DNA of 64,000 nucleotides, from positions 992,001 through 1,056,000 of the forward strand of contig WHVD01000004.1 in NCBI GenBank assembly GCA_015178975.1, read 5' to 3'. Positions 46,850 through 57,972 of this stretch are shown here, one piece after another. Every line of letters starts with the position of its first letter. The stretch's first letter is position 1. The translations under genes and the position numbers were made by a program. The notes beneath the pieces were generated by a model. That model did no database searches. It was given only the letters and a program-made list of their open reading frames with translations, and had not been told where the DNA came from. Source of the stretch: Hysterangium stoloniferum. Taxonomy: Eukaryota > Basidiomycota > Agaricomycetes > Hysterangiales > Hysterangiaceae.

Positions 46850-47040
46850 GAATTAGGAGAAAGCAAAGGGGCTTTAACACAAAGGAGGGTAATCTCAGTT
46901 GATATTAGAACTGAAGAACTATAGCATACATACAAGATAGGGTTTTTATAAAAAAAGTATAATTGATGATCTAAAGGTCAATCAGGGAAGCAAGAAGTCA
47001 TGACAGGTTGTGAGAGGTACCCCTTTCTGGGAAATGTAAT
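46850..47040 (-). repeat. Family Z LTR fragment, inverted
   Basis: The reverse complement parallels 43795-43945 of Z1 (TATAAAA box, TATGCTATAGTTCTTCAG, ATTACCCTCCTTTG). It carries AGTTCTAATAT, the complement of the primer-binding site at 47761-47771. Confidence 0.6.
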
Positions 47041-47269
47041 CATTTCATCATATTATATTTCCTATATTTTTTCCTTATTTTCCCACTATTTTTTGACTAC
47101 ATAATTCTTCAATTACACACATTTACATTAGTTTGAAGATCTATGTATGCCTGTAGGTACATAGACTCTTACGGGCACACATGTGGTATTGTCTTATGTA
47201 CACTAGTGGGCATAACTAGAGAATCAAACCCTTTTTACCCTGTAACCTGGTGGAATTGGTGATGATATC

Positions 47270-47470
47270 TTTAGTACAAGGGAGTGTGGTATCAGAATAA
47301 TTACCAGAAGGTATGGTGGTAACGGCTGAGATGGACTTGGCTTCAGCTTATAGGCTGCACCCTCATACACTCATTTGGGTTTCCATATTTCGAGCTGACA
47401 GAATGCATACAAGGAGATGTAGATTCTGGAGTTCCCGTGGGAGTTCCAGGAATTGAGCATGCTGACAGAC
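47270..47470 (-). repeat. Family Y-like LTR fragment, copy 4
   Basis: Contains the hairpin motif (47333-47364) in the version with TTATAGGCTGCACCCTC, as in Y1. Boundaries are not resolvable. Confidence 0.5.
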
Positions 47471-47540
47471 AAGAAGACTAGAGACTGGATCAGGGGTGTA
47501 ACTTGTTTGAGGGTCAAACTTGTTTGAGATTGAAACTGGT

Positions 47541-48625
47541 TTTTAAGTACATGAATGCCGGAAGATGTCATTGGCCAGCCATGACTCTTATCCTCACATA
47601 AATACTGGAGCATCCTAACAGTTTGTGCAAGGGTGCAACATTTAAGTTGAAGCCAAGGGCCACTTGTTTTGTAGAATCAGACCTCCCAGTTGAGTACAAA
47701 ATACCCATCACCTCTCCAACATCACTTCCCCTTTGTCTTTAGACCTTAGATTTTAACAGTATATTAGAACTCAAGCTCCACAATGTTATTCTCTAGTCAT
47801 GGACAACCAAAACCCTCTTGACTCAAGACAAGAAGCTATCAGAAGGATTACTCTCTATACTACTGATTGACAATATGTAGGATCCCTGCTAATGACACTC
47901 CTAGACTATGTTTCAAATGTGTGAACCCTGGCAAGCCTGCCACAACCTCTCCTGGTTTCCCCAAGTGCTGGTGGTAGTGTTTTCCAATATGTATGTCCCA
48001 TCCCCTCCTCCATCAATTCACACAATCCACAACAGTTCCTATCACAGTAGTCATCCCAGTGGCAGCCCATCTAGCTCGGATCTCTGAGTTCCCATCATAG
48101 GTCCCACTACAGTTCTGATCCTAGCTCTCACCATAGTAGTCATGGTGGTGGACCTCCAAGTTCTCCCCACCATAGCTCACATCACAGTTCTTCTCCTTCT
48201 GGCAATACCTCAGCAGGCACATCTCATAGTTCCACATCAATTCCTGAATGCAGTCTCAGGACAGCACTTGAAGGGCTCACCACCTTCCTTGAAAACAATC
48301 AAGGGAAGTCTGCCTGGCAATGCCAAGGTCAAGGAACCTGATGTTTTTCATGGAACTGACACTTCAAAGTTGTGGCCATTGCATATGCAATGCAACCTCA
48401 ACTTCAATGACTACCCTGACAAATTTTCCACCAACAGAAGCAAGGTTATATTCCCTTTATTGTTTCTTTGGTGCATTGCCATGAATTGAGTCAAGCCTGC
48501 ACTCAACAACCTTGATGATTATCAACCTGGCTGGCATCAACAACTACTCATCCTTCATCACAGAAATTAGACTTTATTTTGGGCCCCATGATGCTGTCAG
48601 CAATGCCAAAGCTGCTTTTGGTGTG
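47541..48625 (+). mobile_element. Gypsy fragment: end of a family Z 5' LTR, primer site and gag part
   Basis: The LTR piece 47541-47758 parallels the end of Z1 (hairpin motif 47629-47662) and ends TTTTAACA. It is followed by GT and ATATTAGAACT (47761-47771), the same layout as Gypsy-1. Downstream a broken Gypsy Gag is readable in pieces (KVKEPDVFHGTDTSKL; CNLNFNDYPDKFSTNRSKVIF). Old, several breaks. Confidence 0.65.
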
Positions 48626-48630
48626 TTTAT

Positions 48631-49376
48631 GTGAGAGCACTTCTCACTCTCAAGGATGTGTGGGACATCGTCAATGGTTTGGAAACTCAACTGCCTGGTT
48701 CACCCTCTTCAAAATTGGTCCATGTGTTCACTAAAAAACAACAACTTGCACATTTGGAACTCATCCTTGGCATTGAACTGGAACAAATCCCTCACCTCTA
48801 TGAAAATGATCCCATCATCTCTTGGGAAAATTTGTGCCCAGTGCATGTCACCTGCAGATTCACACCTCATCTCACTCTTTGCTGCCACTTCCTAACCATA
48901 AAGAAAGATGACACATAGAGGGTGCAGCTATGGATTGCCACTGTGAAGCACACCTCACAATGCCTTAGCCATTGTGACCAGTCCTCTATCAAATGACATG
49001 GACACTACCCTCCATCATTGGCCAAAACCTGTGAAGAAGAAGAAACAATTTTAGTCCTCACCAACAGCCTTGATGATTCATATGACAAGTTCATTGTCAG
49101 CTTGGATTCCATTCTGCCTGAACAACTCACCCTCAAATATGTCATCAATTGTCAACTCAACAAGGAGCTGGGCCAGCTTGGCCCTCAAACTTTATCTATA
49201 CTTAATAATGATTTTGAAACCAGGCCCTTTTCACTGCCTGTGGCTGTACAGTTTAGTGCCCCCCTAAATGTCCAATGTTTTAATTATGTATGGTGGATGA
49301 GGTCATGATGGGACTGACTGCCCCAGCCCTAGGGCCTCCACCAACACAAATGTTGCTGACTCCCATGATATCATTG
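48631..49376 (+). mobile_element. Copia gag fragment, copy 2
   Basis: A longer relative of 38975-39535 (VWDIVNGLETQLPGSP; LVLTNSLDDSYDKFI). It abuts the Gypsy gag fragment on the left and is cut at GATATCATTG by the Gypsy-2 LTR. Copy 1 shows the uncut sequence at that point. Broken. Confidence 0.75.
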
Positions 49377-50571
49377 TGTTAAGAACAGAAAACTGACTGA
49401 TGTCAGTAGGCCAACGGGGACTGATTGGAAGGACTTGGCTTCAGCTTATGTGCTGTGCCTGTCATGAATCGATTATTCTTCAATAAAGTCAAATAATATT
49501 CTACAAATCGAACTCGAAAGCCTCGTTCGACGAAGTATATATTCGCCCTGTCAATGAAGTAAGAGGCTATTACCAGTCGTGAGAACTCACGGAAGTATTT
49601 GTCGAAGAAGTTACGACAAGTTAGAATTACTAGTATCACTAATTTACAGATATTTCAACTGACTTCCCTCACTCCTTCTGTAGCCCTTTTATGCTTTTCG
49701 TCGTATTGTTATGACTATGTTATGAACTAATAATGAAATCATACATGACGTCAAAATGAGACATGTCGAAAGAGATTCGATGGTGTTGAATCATGTTCGG
49801 TTTTGTCAAGTTGAATTCGATAGGTCGAAGAGATGTCAAAAGTTACCTTTGAATGTTTGTGACAATATTGTGACATGTGACGGTTGTGACAGTGCCCTCA
49901 CAAGTTACCATCAGGTGTCCTTAAATTTCAGGTGGGCAAAAACTAGTCCTATTGAATTCCTCACAGTGAGATACCGATCGAAAACTGAAGGATAAGTCAA
50001 GTGTTGGGCTGAGGGGTCAGAGCCCAAGGGTGGGCGAGCGTACGCAGAGGTGGGGAGCGGGATACTTAGAGTGAGACTTATGAGAGATATATGTGGGTGT
50101 TCTGAGTCAATATTCTGATTGCCTAGTAGCTACATACATTACAGTGGGTCTATATATGAGTTATCAGCATCTAGAAACTACTAACTAAAGGAAGAGCGGA
50201 AAATACTATTGACAAATAAACTTGACTAGGAACTGGAAGGTTACAATAATATTGGAAGCCATGATTAGCTGAGAGTGGGATTATGAGAAAAGGAAATAGT
50301 CCAAGGGTTACAAGTATATATGGGCATATGTGAAACATAGAGTAGAACAGATCATCATAATAAAAAAGGGATGTATCAAAGCATAACCAGATAGTACGAG
50401 TATAACTTGACAGGGGCATAAATGGGGTTTGATCACTGTGAAGGTATATGTCAGTGTCAGGTGACCGACAGTTTCCGATACAATGACTTGATCAATAATT
50501 AGGAATGTCAGTAGATGGTAATATCCTTGGGGACTGTCAGGTTGCAACATGGTTGTGACACGGTCATAACA
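49377..50571 (-). repeat. 3' LTR of Gypsy-2 (family X copy d), split by a solo LTR
   Basis: 758 bp without the 432-bp insert and its 5-bp duplication. The hairpin motif begins at 49431 and is cut by the insert at 49459. Confidence 0.85.
49460..49891 (-). repeat. Solo LTR, family V copy 2
   Basis: 432 bp, TGTCATGAAT...GTTGTGACA, flanked by GTGCC (49455-49459, 49892-49896). It is inserted inside the conserved hairpin motif of the X LTR. Confidence 0.9.
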
Positions 50572-50683
50572 GTATCCCATTTGGCTGAAATCCCAAGGAG
50601 GCCGAAATCTAGATCTTGTATGTAAAACTTGTCATGGTACAGGTGGTGTGTCAAAACATCATGTGACCTGGTAAAAATTTACA

Positions 50684-50690
50684 TATAAAA
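50684..50690 (+). promoter_or_regulatory. TATA box of the antisense gene in Gypsy-2
   Basis: TATAAAA about 47 bp before ATG 50737, which opens a short frame with a charged coiled coil (LLEEKKKAHKEEE). Same placement as in Gypsy-1. Confidence 0.5.
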
Positions 50691-51971
50691 ATTCAAGGGG
50701 TGCTGGTGCTTGAATTTTAACTCTTTCCCTTCAACCATGATGACCATGGGTTCAGGGTCAAAGCCCTTCCCATCCAGGCTAACTGTCACCCCCATATCAG
50801 GTCCGAGTGGACCCCCAAACACACAAGAGCATCATCAGCTTCTTGAAGAGAAGAAAAAGGCACACAAGGAGGAGGAGCATAAGGAGAATTTGCATGTCAC
50901 ATCTGATCGTGGATCTGAGTTTGTCTCTCATTTCTTTAGGTCACTCGGAAAAGCACTAGACATGAAATTACACTTCACTTTGGGGGATCACCTGGAAGGC
51001 GATGGTCAAACTGAATGCATGAATCAAACCTTGGAACAGTACATTCACGTCTATTGTAACTATCAACAAGATAATTGGAAACCAGTACTACTGCTAGCCG
51101 AATTCGCATATAACAATGCACCGAACACCACTAATGGCATTTTGCCTTTCTTCACAAACAAAGGCTACAACCCCAATATCACAATCCACCCGGAACATGA
51201 TCTCGCATCCACCCATGCTCAAGACTTCGTTACAAATCTTGATGAGCTACATCAAGAACTTCAAAAAACTATTGCAATGGCCCAAGAACAATACCAACAG
51301 TCTGTGGATAAAAATTGATTTCCGCCTCCTGATATAAAGATTGGAGACCAAGTATTCATTAAAGCTGAGTTTTTCCGAACTACTAGACCCTCTAAGAAGC
51401 TCTCTGAAAAATATTTAGGTCCTTTTGAAGTTATAGCACAAGCCAGCACGCTTTCATGGACACTTCGGCTTCCTGACAACATGCGTGCAGTGCACCCAGT
51501 ATTTCATGTATCTATGTTAGAACCATGTGTTTCTAACAATATACTGGATCACATACAACCACCACCTCCACCCGTGATTATTGATGGAGAACTGAATTTG
51601 AGATATCGGAAATCCTAGACTCCAAAATTGACAATCGCCGATGCTCATGCAAGTTACTTTATTTGGTCAAATGGGCTGGCTATGAAGGTACAGATGAAGA
51701 AAGTTCATGGATCCTAGCTACAGAGCTCAGCAATGTGTCAGAAATTGTCTTAGGCTTTCATCAAGCATATCTGAATAAACCCAGTCCCTTAGGTTCTCTA
51801 TAGTTTCACACAGTATCTGACCTTCTCCGACTATGCCTTATGTTTTCACACTTTGTTTGTTTTGTTTTAAAAAAACCATGATATTTTTACTATCTATAAG
51901 TGTCCTCTATGACATCTCCTTCTTCCCCGGCCTCCAAGCCTTCCCCCTCACCGACAACCACCGACACCTCC

Positions 51972-52376
51972 TTAGACCTTCTCCGATGTCCCAACCCCAG
52001 GCCCAGCCTCATCAGAACTCAACAACTCTAAATATTGTTTGAGTTGTCCTCCGACATACTCTATGATGCTGGTTTGTTTCTCCAGCCCCACACCCAATAG
52101 TCGCAGTTGTTCAGTGATTAGGCCTTGTTGTCGCAGTTGTTTGAACCAGTACTGAGTCATTTCCAAGAAGTAGGTGCACATAAGCTGGTTCTGTTCCTCT
52201 AAGGCATTGGCCTGCTGCTCTTGATAGGACCTGTTCCCATCAGCATCTGGAAACATGCACCTGAGTTTTTGATTTGCGCACTCTTGACAAGTGTGGCCCC
52301 GACCACTGGCCTGTGGATGGCAAATCCGACTGCATTTGGTGCACCAGTTGCATTTCGGGTTATTTTTAGGCCCCAC
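51972..52376 (-). pseudogene. Antisense accessory gene of Gypsy-2: zinc-cluster part
   Basis: A 134-codon open frame with CNWC...C and CQEC...C in the spacing C-x2-C-x6-C-x10-C-x2-C-x6-C, the same as in the Gypsy-1 antisense gene. Helical Gln-rich sequence (MTQYWFKQLRQQG) and an acidic end follow. It lies in the rearranged part of the element together with a coiled-coil stretch near 52.7 kb (EVIEAEEKKLAEEEVACKHW). Outside the Cys positions the two proteins are very different, so they are old relatives. Dead with its element. Confidence 0.55.
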
Positions 52377-53280
52377 CTTGGGGGCCTGTTCTTGTTTCTA
52401 TAATCAAAAACAAAAAAAAAATTAGAAAACTAAAATATTAGGAGTCCGAACTTACCTTTGGGCTCGAAGGCCCTGGCACATCCTCCTTGTCCTCCTGATC
52501 CTCTTCATCATCAGATTCCAAAGGCGTCGCTGCCTTGCACTGTGGAAAATGTCAGCAAGGTCACAAAGATAAGAAAATGCGACTTACTTTACCCTCCCAC
52601 TTCTTCTTCACCTCCTCTTCTTGCACCCAATCAGCCTCCCACTGCTTTTTCTTTGCAAGCACGCAGCCTCCCAGTGCTTGCACGCAACCTCTTCCTCTGC
52701 CAACTTCTTCTCCTCCGCCTCTATCACCTCCAGCTCCTCTGGAATGCTGTGCTTGGAAAATACATGGGTGACAAATAGTTCAGCTAACTGTACAGATGTT
52801 ATTGTGTCATATGTTGGAATGAAAATACTTTGCTTTGTGAGCTGATCCACAACAACTAAGATTGCTGTATGACCTTCGGATGCCAGTAGGTGCTCAATGA
52901 AATCCATAGAAATTGAGTTCCAGGGTTTTTCCAGTATCAGTAATTGTTTGAGTAGGCCATATGGTTTGTGTCACTGTGATTTAGAGTGTAAACATGTTGT
53001 ATAGGATTTGCAATAGTGCTTAATGAAATCTCGGATGCCGGGCCATGTATATGGGCTCCATAAGGAGACTTTGAGGGTCAGATAAAACCTATAGCCAAGT
53101 GTTCATCCAAGAAATCTCGGATAGCCGGTAGTTCGGGCTGTGAGAGAGGATAAACCAGGCCTAAGGGCAGATGTGAACCTTCTTCAATATCAATTTTCAA
53201 ATTGTAGGGCCTGTGAGGGGCAAGTCGATCTTTGTTTATTGAAGACGTCTGCAAATTTGTAATATTTTTCTGGAACACCT

Positions 53281-53866
53281 GTGAAGGGTATGCATATATC
53301 ATGATCGGACTGTTGAATATTAGACATATTATAGTACATTATTATCTACATTTTATTTCCTTTCCTTAATTCTTTATACCTTTTGAGCATACCTTTATTT
53401 CTATTTCTTAGTTCAAAGCTTTGTGTATACCTATGGGTGCACTCAGCACCAAAGAAAGAGACACTTTTACCCAACGGACACCACCTCGTAATGACTCAGA
53501 CTGTCAAATAGTGAGAGGTGTCAAGGGTAACATCTCAGCTACCAATAAGGGTAGCATTTTCTAACTTACTACGAGCTTCTGGACTTGAACCGTGAGGGTT
53601 GAGTCACTCAAATCACTGCACTCATCGACACTACTGTCAATTTGTGTTTTCATCACTCTACCTTAGATATCCATTCTCTCGCAGGCTATCTTTCTTTTAC
53701 CCTTTCTCTACTGTACAGTTGCTCTAGTGACGTGCATCATGTCTCACTACTAGTACTACCTGTCTAGTAAGCTACCATATTGTACAGATCAGTCAATACT
53801 TTCTAGTCGTGCTCGTATAGTCAATATTCTTTGTATATTGAATGGTAGAATCTAGCGACTCTTCAC
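53281..53866. mobile_element. 586-bp non-autonomous DNA transposon (MITE-like)
   Basis: Inserted in Gypsy-2 with a 7-bp direct duplication AACACCT (53274-53280, 53867-53873). The ends are short inverted repeats, GTGAAGGGT at the left and the complement of GTGAAGAGT at the right. No transposase. The superfamily is unclear; a 7-8 bp duplication would be nearest to hAT, but the termini are not typical. Confidence 0.7.
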
Positions 53867-55887
53867 AACACCTTCCAAATCTGTGATCAGTTCAGCCACT
53901 GGGGTTGCGAAGCAACCAGTGGCTTCGTCAACTTTAAGGTTGACTGTAAATGCTCGGGAGCCTTCCAACTTGATGGCTCTCATAAAAGCTGCAGTGTTTA
54001 TTAGAGAGACAGAAGGCGGAGAGCTTGGATTTGCCACAGGGGCCAGAGGTGCCATAGAGGCCATATTTGCCAAAACAGGCAGAAACGGACCAGTCATATC
54101 GGGCACCGACGGGGTTTGGAAATGGATACTGCCCAATACCTAATCAATCAATGGATTGTAGCGGGTGAGCCAGTTATGTCCTAGAACCACAGAGTAGCTC
54201 GAGTCCAACTGTGTTACAAAAAATGTAACTGTCTGAAAGGTTCTACACGGGAACTGAAGTTGGAGTTTGCAGGCTTGCGAGATTATGGAGTTTGAGGTAC
54301 CATTGAAGAGTCGGAGCAGAATCAGATCTATTGCATAGGTTTGTAACTGATTTTTTCGGGAAAAATTTATAAAACAATGGGTTGAACCTGAATCTACGAG
54401 AGCTCAAAAAGTAAGACTCCCAAAGAGTTCCAAAGTGAGATTTATAAACAATGAATTTGGATCATACAGGGTGGATGCATTAAGATGACAATTTTCTGGT
54501 GTGCAGGGAGATTCAATGCAACTCTCCAACTGCATGGAATCCAGAGAGTTGCTTAATCTTTTTTTGACTCAGCAGCCAGCTTAGCTGGTTGTGAAGTGGC
54601 CATATTGGCCGATCGGGCTTTTGTGGCCTTTGGGCATGCAGTGACTCGATGTCCAGGATCTGCACATAACAAACAAAGGTTGTTGTCCATTTGGCGTTGC
54701 TTTTCTTGTGGTAGGAGCTTGCTGTCAGAGCTGAGTTTCCCAGTTAGGTCAGGTTTGTCCTTGTCTTGAGACTTATTTGACTGTTTGCCCTTGCCTTTTT
54801 TGTTGTTAGAACCCTTGTTGTCGGACTTCTTATCGGAGTTCGATTGCTGCTATTGTTGGTGTTTTGATTACCAGACTTGTTGGCATTCTTGTTGTCTGAT
54901 GATTTTTTGTCTGATGGGTTTTCACGACCAATTTCCGAGCATCGTTCCCAGTATCGGGCATCTGCATTTTGGGCCTTTAGACACATGAGGGGGAGAGTCT
55001 TCAGTTTGCTGGTCTCTCCTTTGGAAACTTCATCTTTGAGGCGAGATGGGAGGCTGGAGTAAAACTGGTAACAGAGGGCTGAATCGCCCCAGTTGCAACA
55101 TGTGGTGAGGTTGTTGAACTGGATGATGTAGTCGGTGATACATTGGGTGTCTTTCATTTTGAGATTAGAAAGCGTGGTCTCAGCATTGCCAGTTTGGTCG
55201 TAGGGGCCAAAGTTTGTTTCAAGTTCCTCAACGAAAGCGTCCCAATCATGAAGCCAATCGGGATCTTCGGGAGTGAGGCCAGAGAATGCAGGTTCAAACC
55301 AGGCTGCTGCGGAGTCCTTGAGGTAAGAGAGTGCGAAGTTTACCTTTCGGTGATCTGTTGTGAAAGCAGCCGGTCAGTCCTGAAAATTGAATTGACATTG
55401 CATAAGAAATGTTGGTAATTTCTTCAGGTTTGAGCCAGTAAATGGTTCAGGTTTATTGACTTGGGTTTGCCCAGGTTCTTTTTCCTTGGTATTGTTCTTA
55501 AGAAAATCATTAAGGGATCCTAAGGTATCTGAGAACAATTCCCATGTCTTGTTGGGATTGAAATCCGGTTTTTGTTTCATGGACTTCATACTAGCCTGAG
55601 GTAAGGCCTGGTCACTATCCTCAGGTTCGGGTCCCAGAGCTGACTGATTGTTAACCTCTTCAGGTGCTTCGGGTTCAGTGGCTTCAGTAACTTCTTCAGC
55701 ATCACTGGTAATTTCCACAAAGTGGGATTCTTTGGAGGGTTCTGGATGTGGGGTTTTTGGAGTAGCTCAGGCTGTATACAGAAATGGAGACTTGAGAGTG
55801 GAAGATTCTGCTTTGCCACTTGGCTTGGCATCCTTTTTCCTCGGAGGCATGATTAATGGAAAATGTGAGTGTGAAATCAAAATATAC

Positions 55888-57363
55888 TGTTAAAAACTGA
55901 AAACTGACTAATGTTGGTAGGCTGACGGGGACTGATCGGAAGGACTTGGCTTCAGCTTATGTGCTGTGCCCTTGCAAGTAACTGTCGGGTGTCCTTAAAT
56001 TTCAGGAAGGTGAAGACTAGTCCTAACGAGTTCCTCATGGTGAGTTACCAATCGGGACCAAAGGATAAGTCATGGGTCAGGCCAAGGGGTCAGAGGCCGA
56101 AGAGAGGCGAGTCTACACAGAGACAGGGAGCAGGATACTTAGTGTAAGGCTTTGTTACGACCGTGTCGCAACCCTATCGGTCCCGAGGTTATCGCCACTT
56201 GTCAACAACAAGTCACCCTCTCGGAAACCATCGGCCCCAAAGCTGACGAATGTTTTCGCGAAGATCAAACTCTGTTTACGCCCACGTCAAAACAACTTGT
56301 ATTGTCTGGTCAAACTTTGATACGTCCCCTTTATTATGTTGATCCATTCAATCTTATGTTTCGCATATGTCTATCTATATTTGTAGTCCTTGAACTATTT
56401 CCTTTTATCGTAATCCCGCTCTCGGTTATCATCAGCCTCCAAACTAATCATAAACTTCCCGTTCCTAGTCAAGCTTATTGTTAATACCGTGTTCCGCCCT
56501 TCTCCCCATTAGTATTTTCCAGACGCCTGTTACTTGTATATGAACCCGCTATAGTTGTAGTTACTAGGCAATCAGAATATCGACTCAGAATACCCTCATA
56601 CGCCTGTATCAGTCTCATACTAAGAATCCCCCCATCCACCTTCGCGTGCGCTCGCCCACTCCCGGCCCCGACCCCTTGGCCCGACGCTCGACTTGTCCTT
56701 CGATTCCGATCGGTATCACGCCGAAAGGTACTCACTAGGATTAGTCTTCGCCTGCCCGAAATTTAAGGACATCCTACGGATATTTGCGAGGGCGCAGCAC
56801 ATAAGCTGAAGCCAAGTCCTTCCGATCGGTCCCTGTCAGCCACCGACATTAGTCAGTTTCCAGTTCTTAACAGGCTTATAGAGATGTATGTGGGTGTTCT
56901 GAGTTGATATTCTGATTGTCTAGTATCTACAACTACAGTGGGTTCATATACAAATTATTGGCATCTAGAAAATACTAACTAAGGGAAGAACAGAAACATT
57001 ACTGACAAATAAACTTGACTAGGAACTGGAAAGTTACAATAAGTTCAGAGGCCATGATTTAACTGAGGGCAGAATTACGAGAAAAGGAAATAGTTCACAG
57101 GTTACAAGTATATAGGACATATGTGAAACATAGTGTAGAATGGATCACCATAATAAAAAGGGACATACCAGAGTATAACCAGATAGTATGAGTATAATTT
57201 GATGGGGGAGTAAATGGGGTTTGATCACTGTGAAAGCATATGTCAGCATTGGGCAATCGATGGTCTCCAATGCGATGACACGATTGATAACTTGAAACGT
57301 CGATAGGCAGCAATAACCTCGGGGACTGTCAGGTTGTGACACGGTTGCGACACAGTCGTAACA
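55888..57363 (-). repeat. 5' LTR of Gypsy-2 (family X copy e), split by an inverted X LTR
   Basis: About 751 bp without the insert. Adjoining it inside the element is the primer site at 55875-55885 (sense ATATTTTGATT). Its near-complement in the LTR is at 56907-56917. Hairpin motif at 55942-55973. Confidence 0.85.
56153..56872 (+). repeat. Solo LTR, family X copy f, inverted inside copy e
   Basis: 720 bp, TGTTACGACC...GTTCTTAACA, flanked by GGCTT (56148-56152, 56873-56877). CpG-rich and hence much younger than the LTR of the same family that it entered. Hairpin motif at 56788-56820. Confidence 0.92.
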
Positions 57364-57733
57364 GTGATCAAGTGTACATAGGATCTTTTGAGCATCAACT
57401 ACAGTGACTCACAAAACCTTTCCAATGTTTGGAGTTTGCATATTGGCAGACTGCTACCAGGGGAGAGAAAATAGCAAAACATTTCAAAAATTCACACTGG
57501 ATAGCTAAACATGTATAGAATCATGGTCTAGAGTATTACATATTACATAATATGCATTTTTGGGTATGCTACAAATAGTTTAGTCAGGCCTGCTCATTGG
57601 AAAGGTTTTGTGGCTGATGATTTTGATACAATATATACTATATAAACTGGCCAAATCACATGTCTTTGTTGATTCTATTTAATATGGTCACATGACTTGT
57701 TGATCTATAGTCAATTTTGATATTACTGTTGTT

Positions 57734-57972
57734 TTTTAGTTTAAATACAAAGAGTGCACACGAAGTTTAAGTAGATGAAGTAATGCTTTGGGTTTGTTAG
57801 TTCGTGAGATACAACAACTAAGGTATTTATATACAAATACAGCTCCAAGATGTATGTATGTCATGCTATGTATATGAGATAATTGGAGCGAATGATGAAA
57901 TGAGCATAATTGGTAATACAACCTGTTTAGGTAATCGATTGACGGAATACGTGCAGGCTTGCAATTCCAACA
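57734..57972 (-). repeat. 3' LTR of Copia
   Basis: 239 bp; sense ends TGTTGGAATTG...AAACTAAAA. Four transitions separate it from the other LTR, three of them at CpG. Confidence 0.9.

Larger units (their letters stand above)
49377..57363 (-). mobile_element. Gypsy-2: old, rearranged chromovirus-type element of family X
   Basis: 3' LTR (copy d, 49377-50571) with the adjoining GTATCCC/GGCTGAAATCCC tract, and 5' LTR (copy e, 55888-57363). Gag lies at about 55.85-54.6 kb (MPPRKKDAKPSGK start; Cys-rich knuckle region), protease-side sequence at about 54.2-53.9 kb, and RT and integrase remnants at 53.3-52.6 kb. Integrase and chromodomain-like sequence (SDRGSEFVSHFF; LLYLVKWAGYEGTDEE) lies on the opposite strand at 50.9-51.8 kb, so the interior has been rearranged. 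It is incomplete and broken in many places, CpG-poor and therefore old. It contains a solo LTR, a small DNA transposon and an inverted X LTR. 5-bp flanks do not match each other (CATTG left, GTGAT right). Confidence 0.8.
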
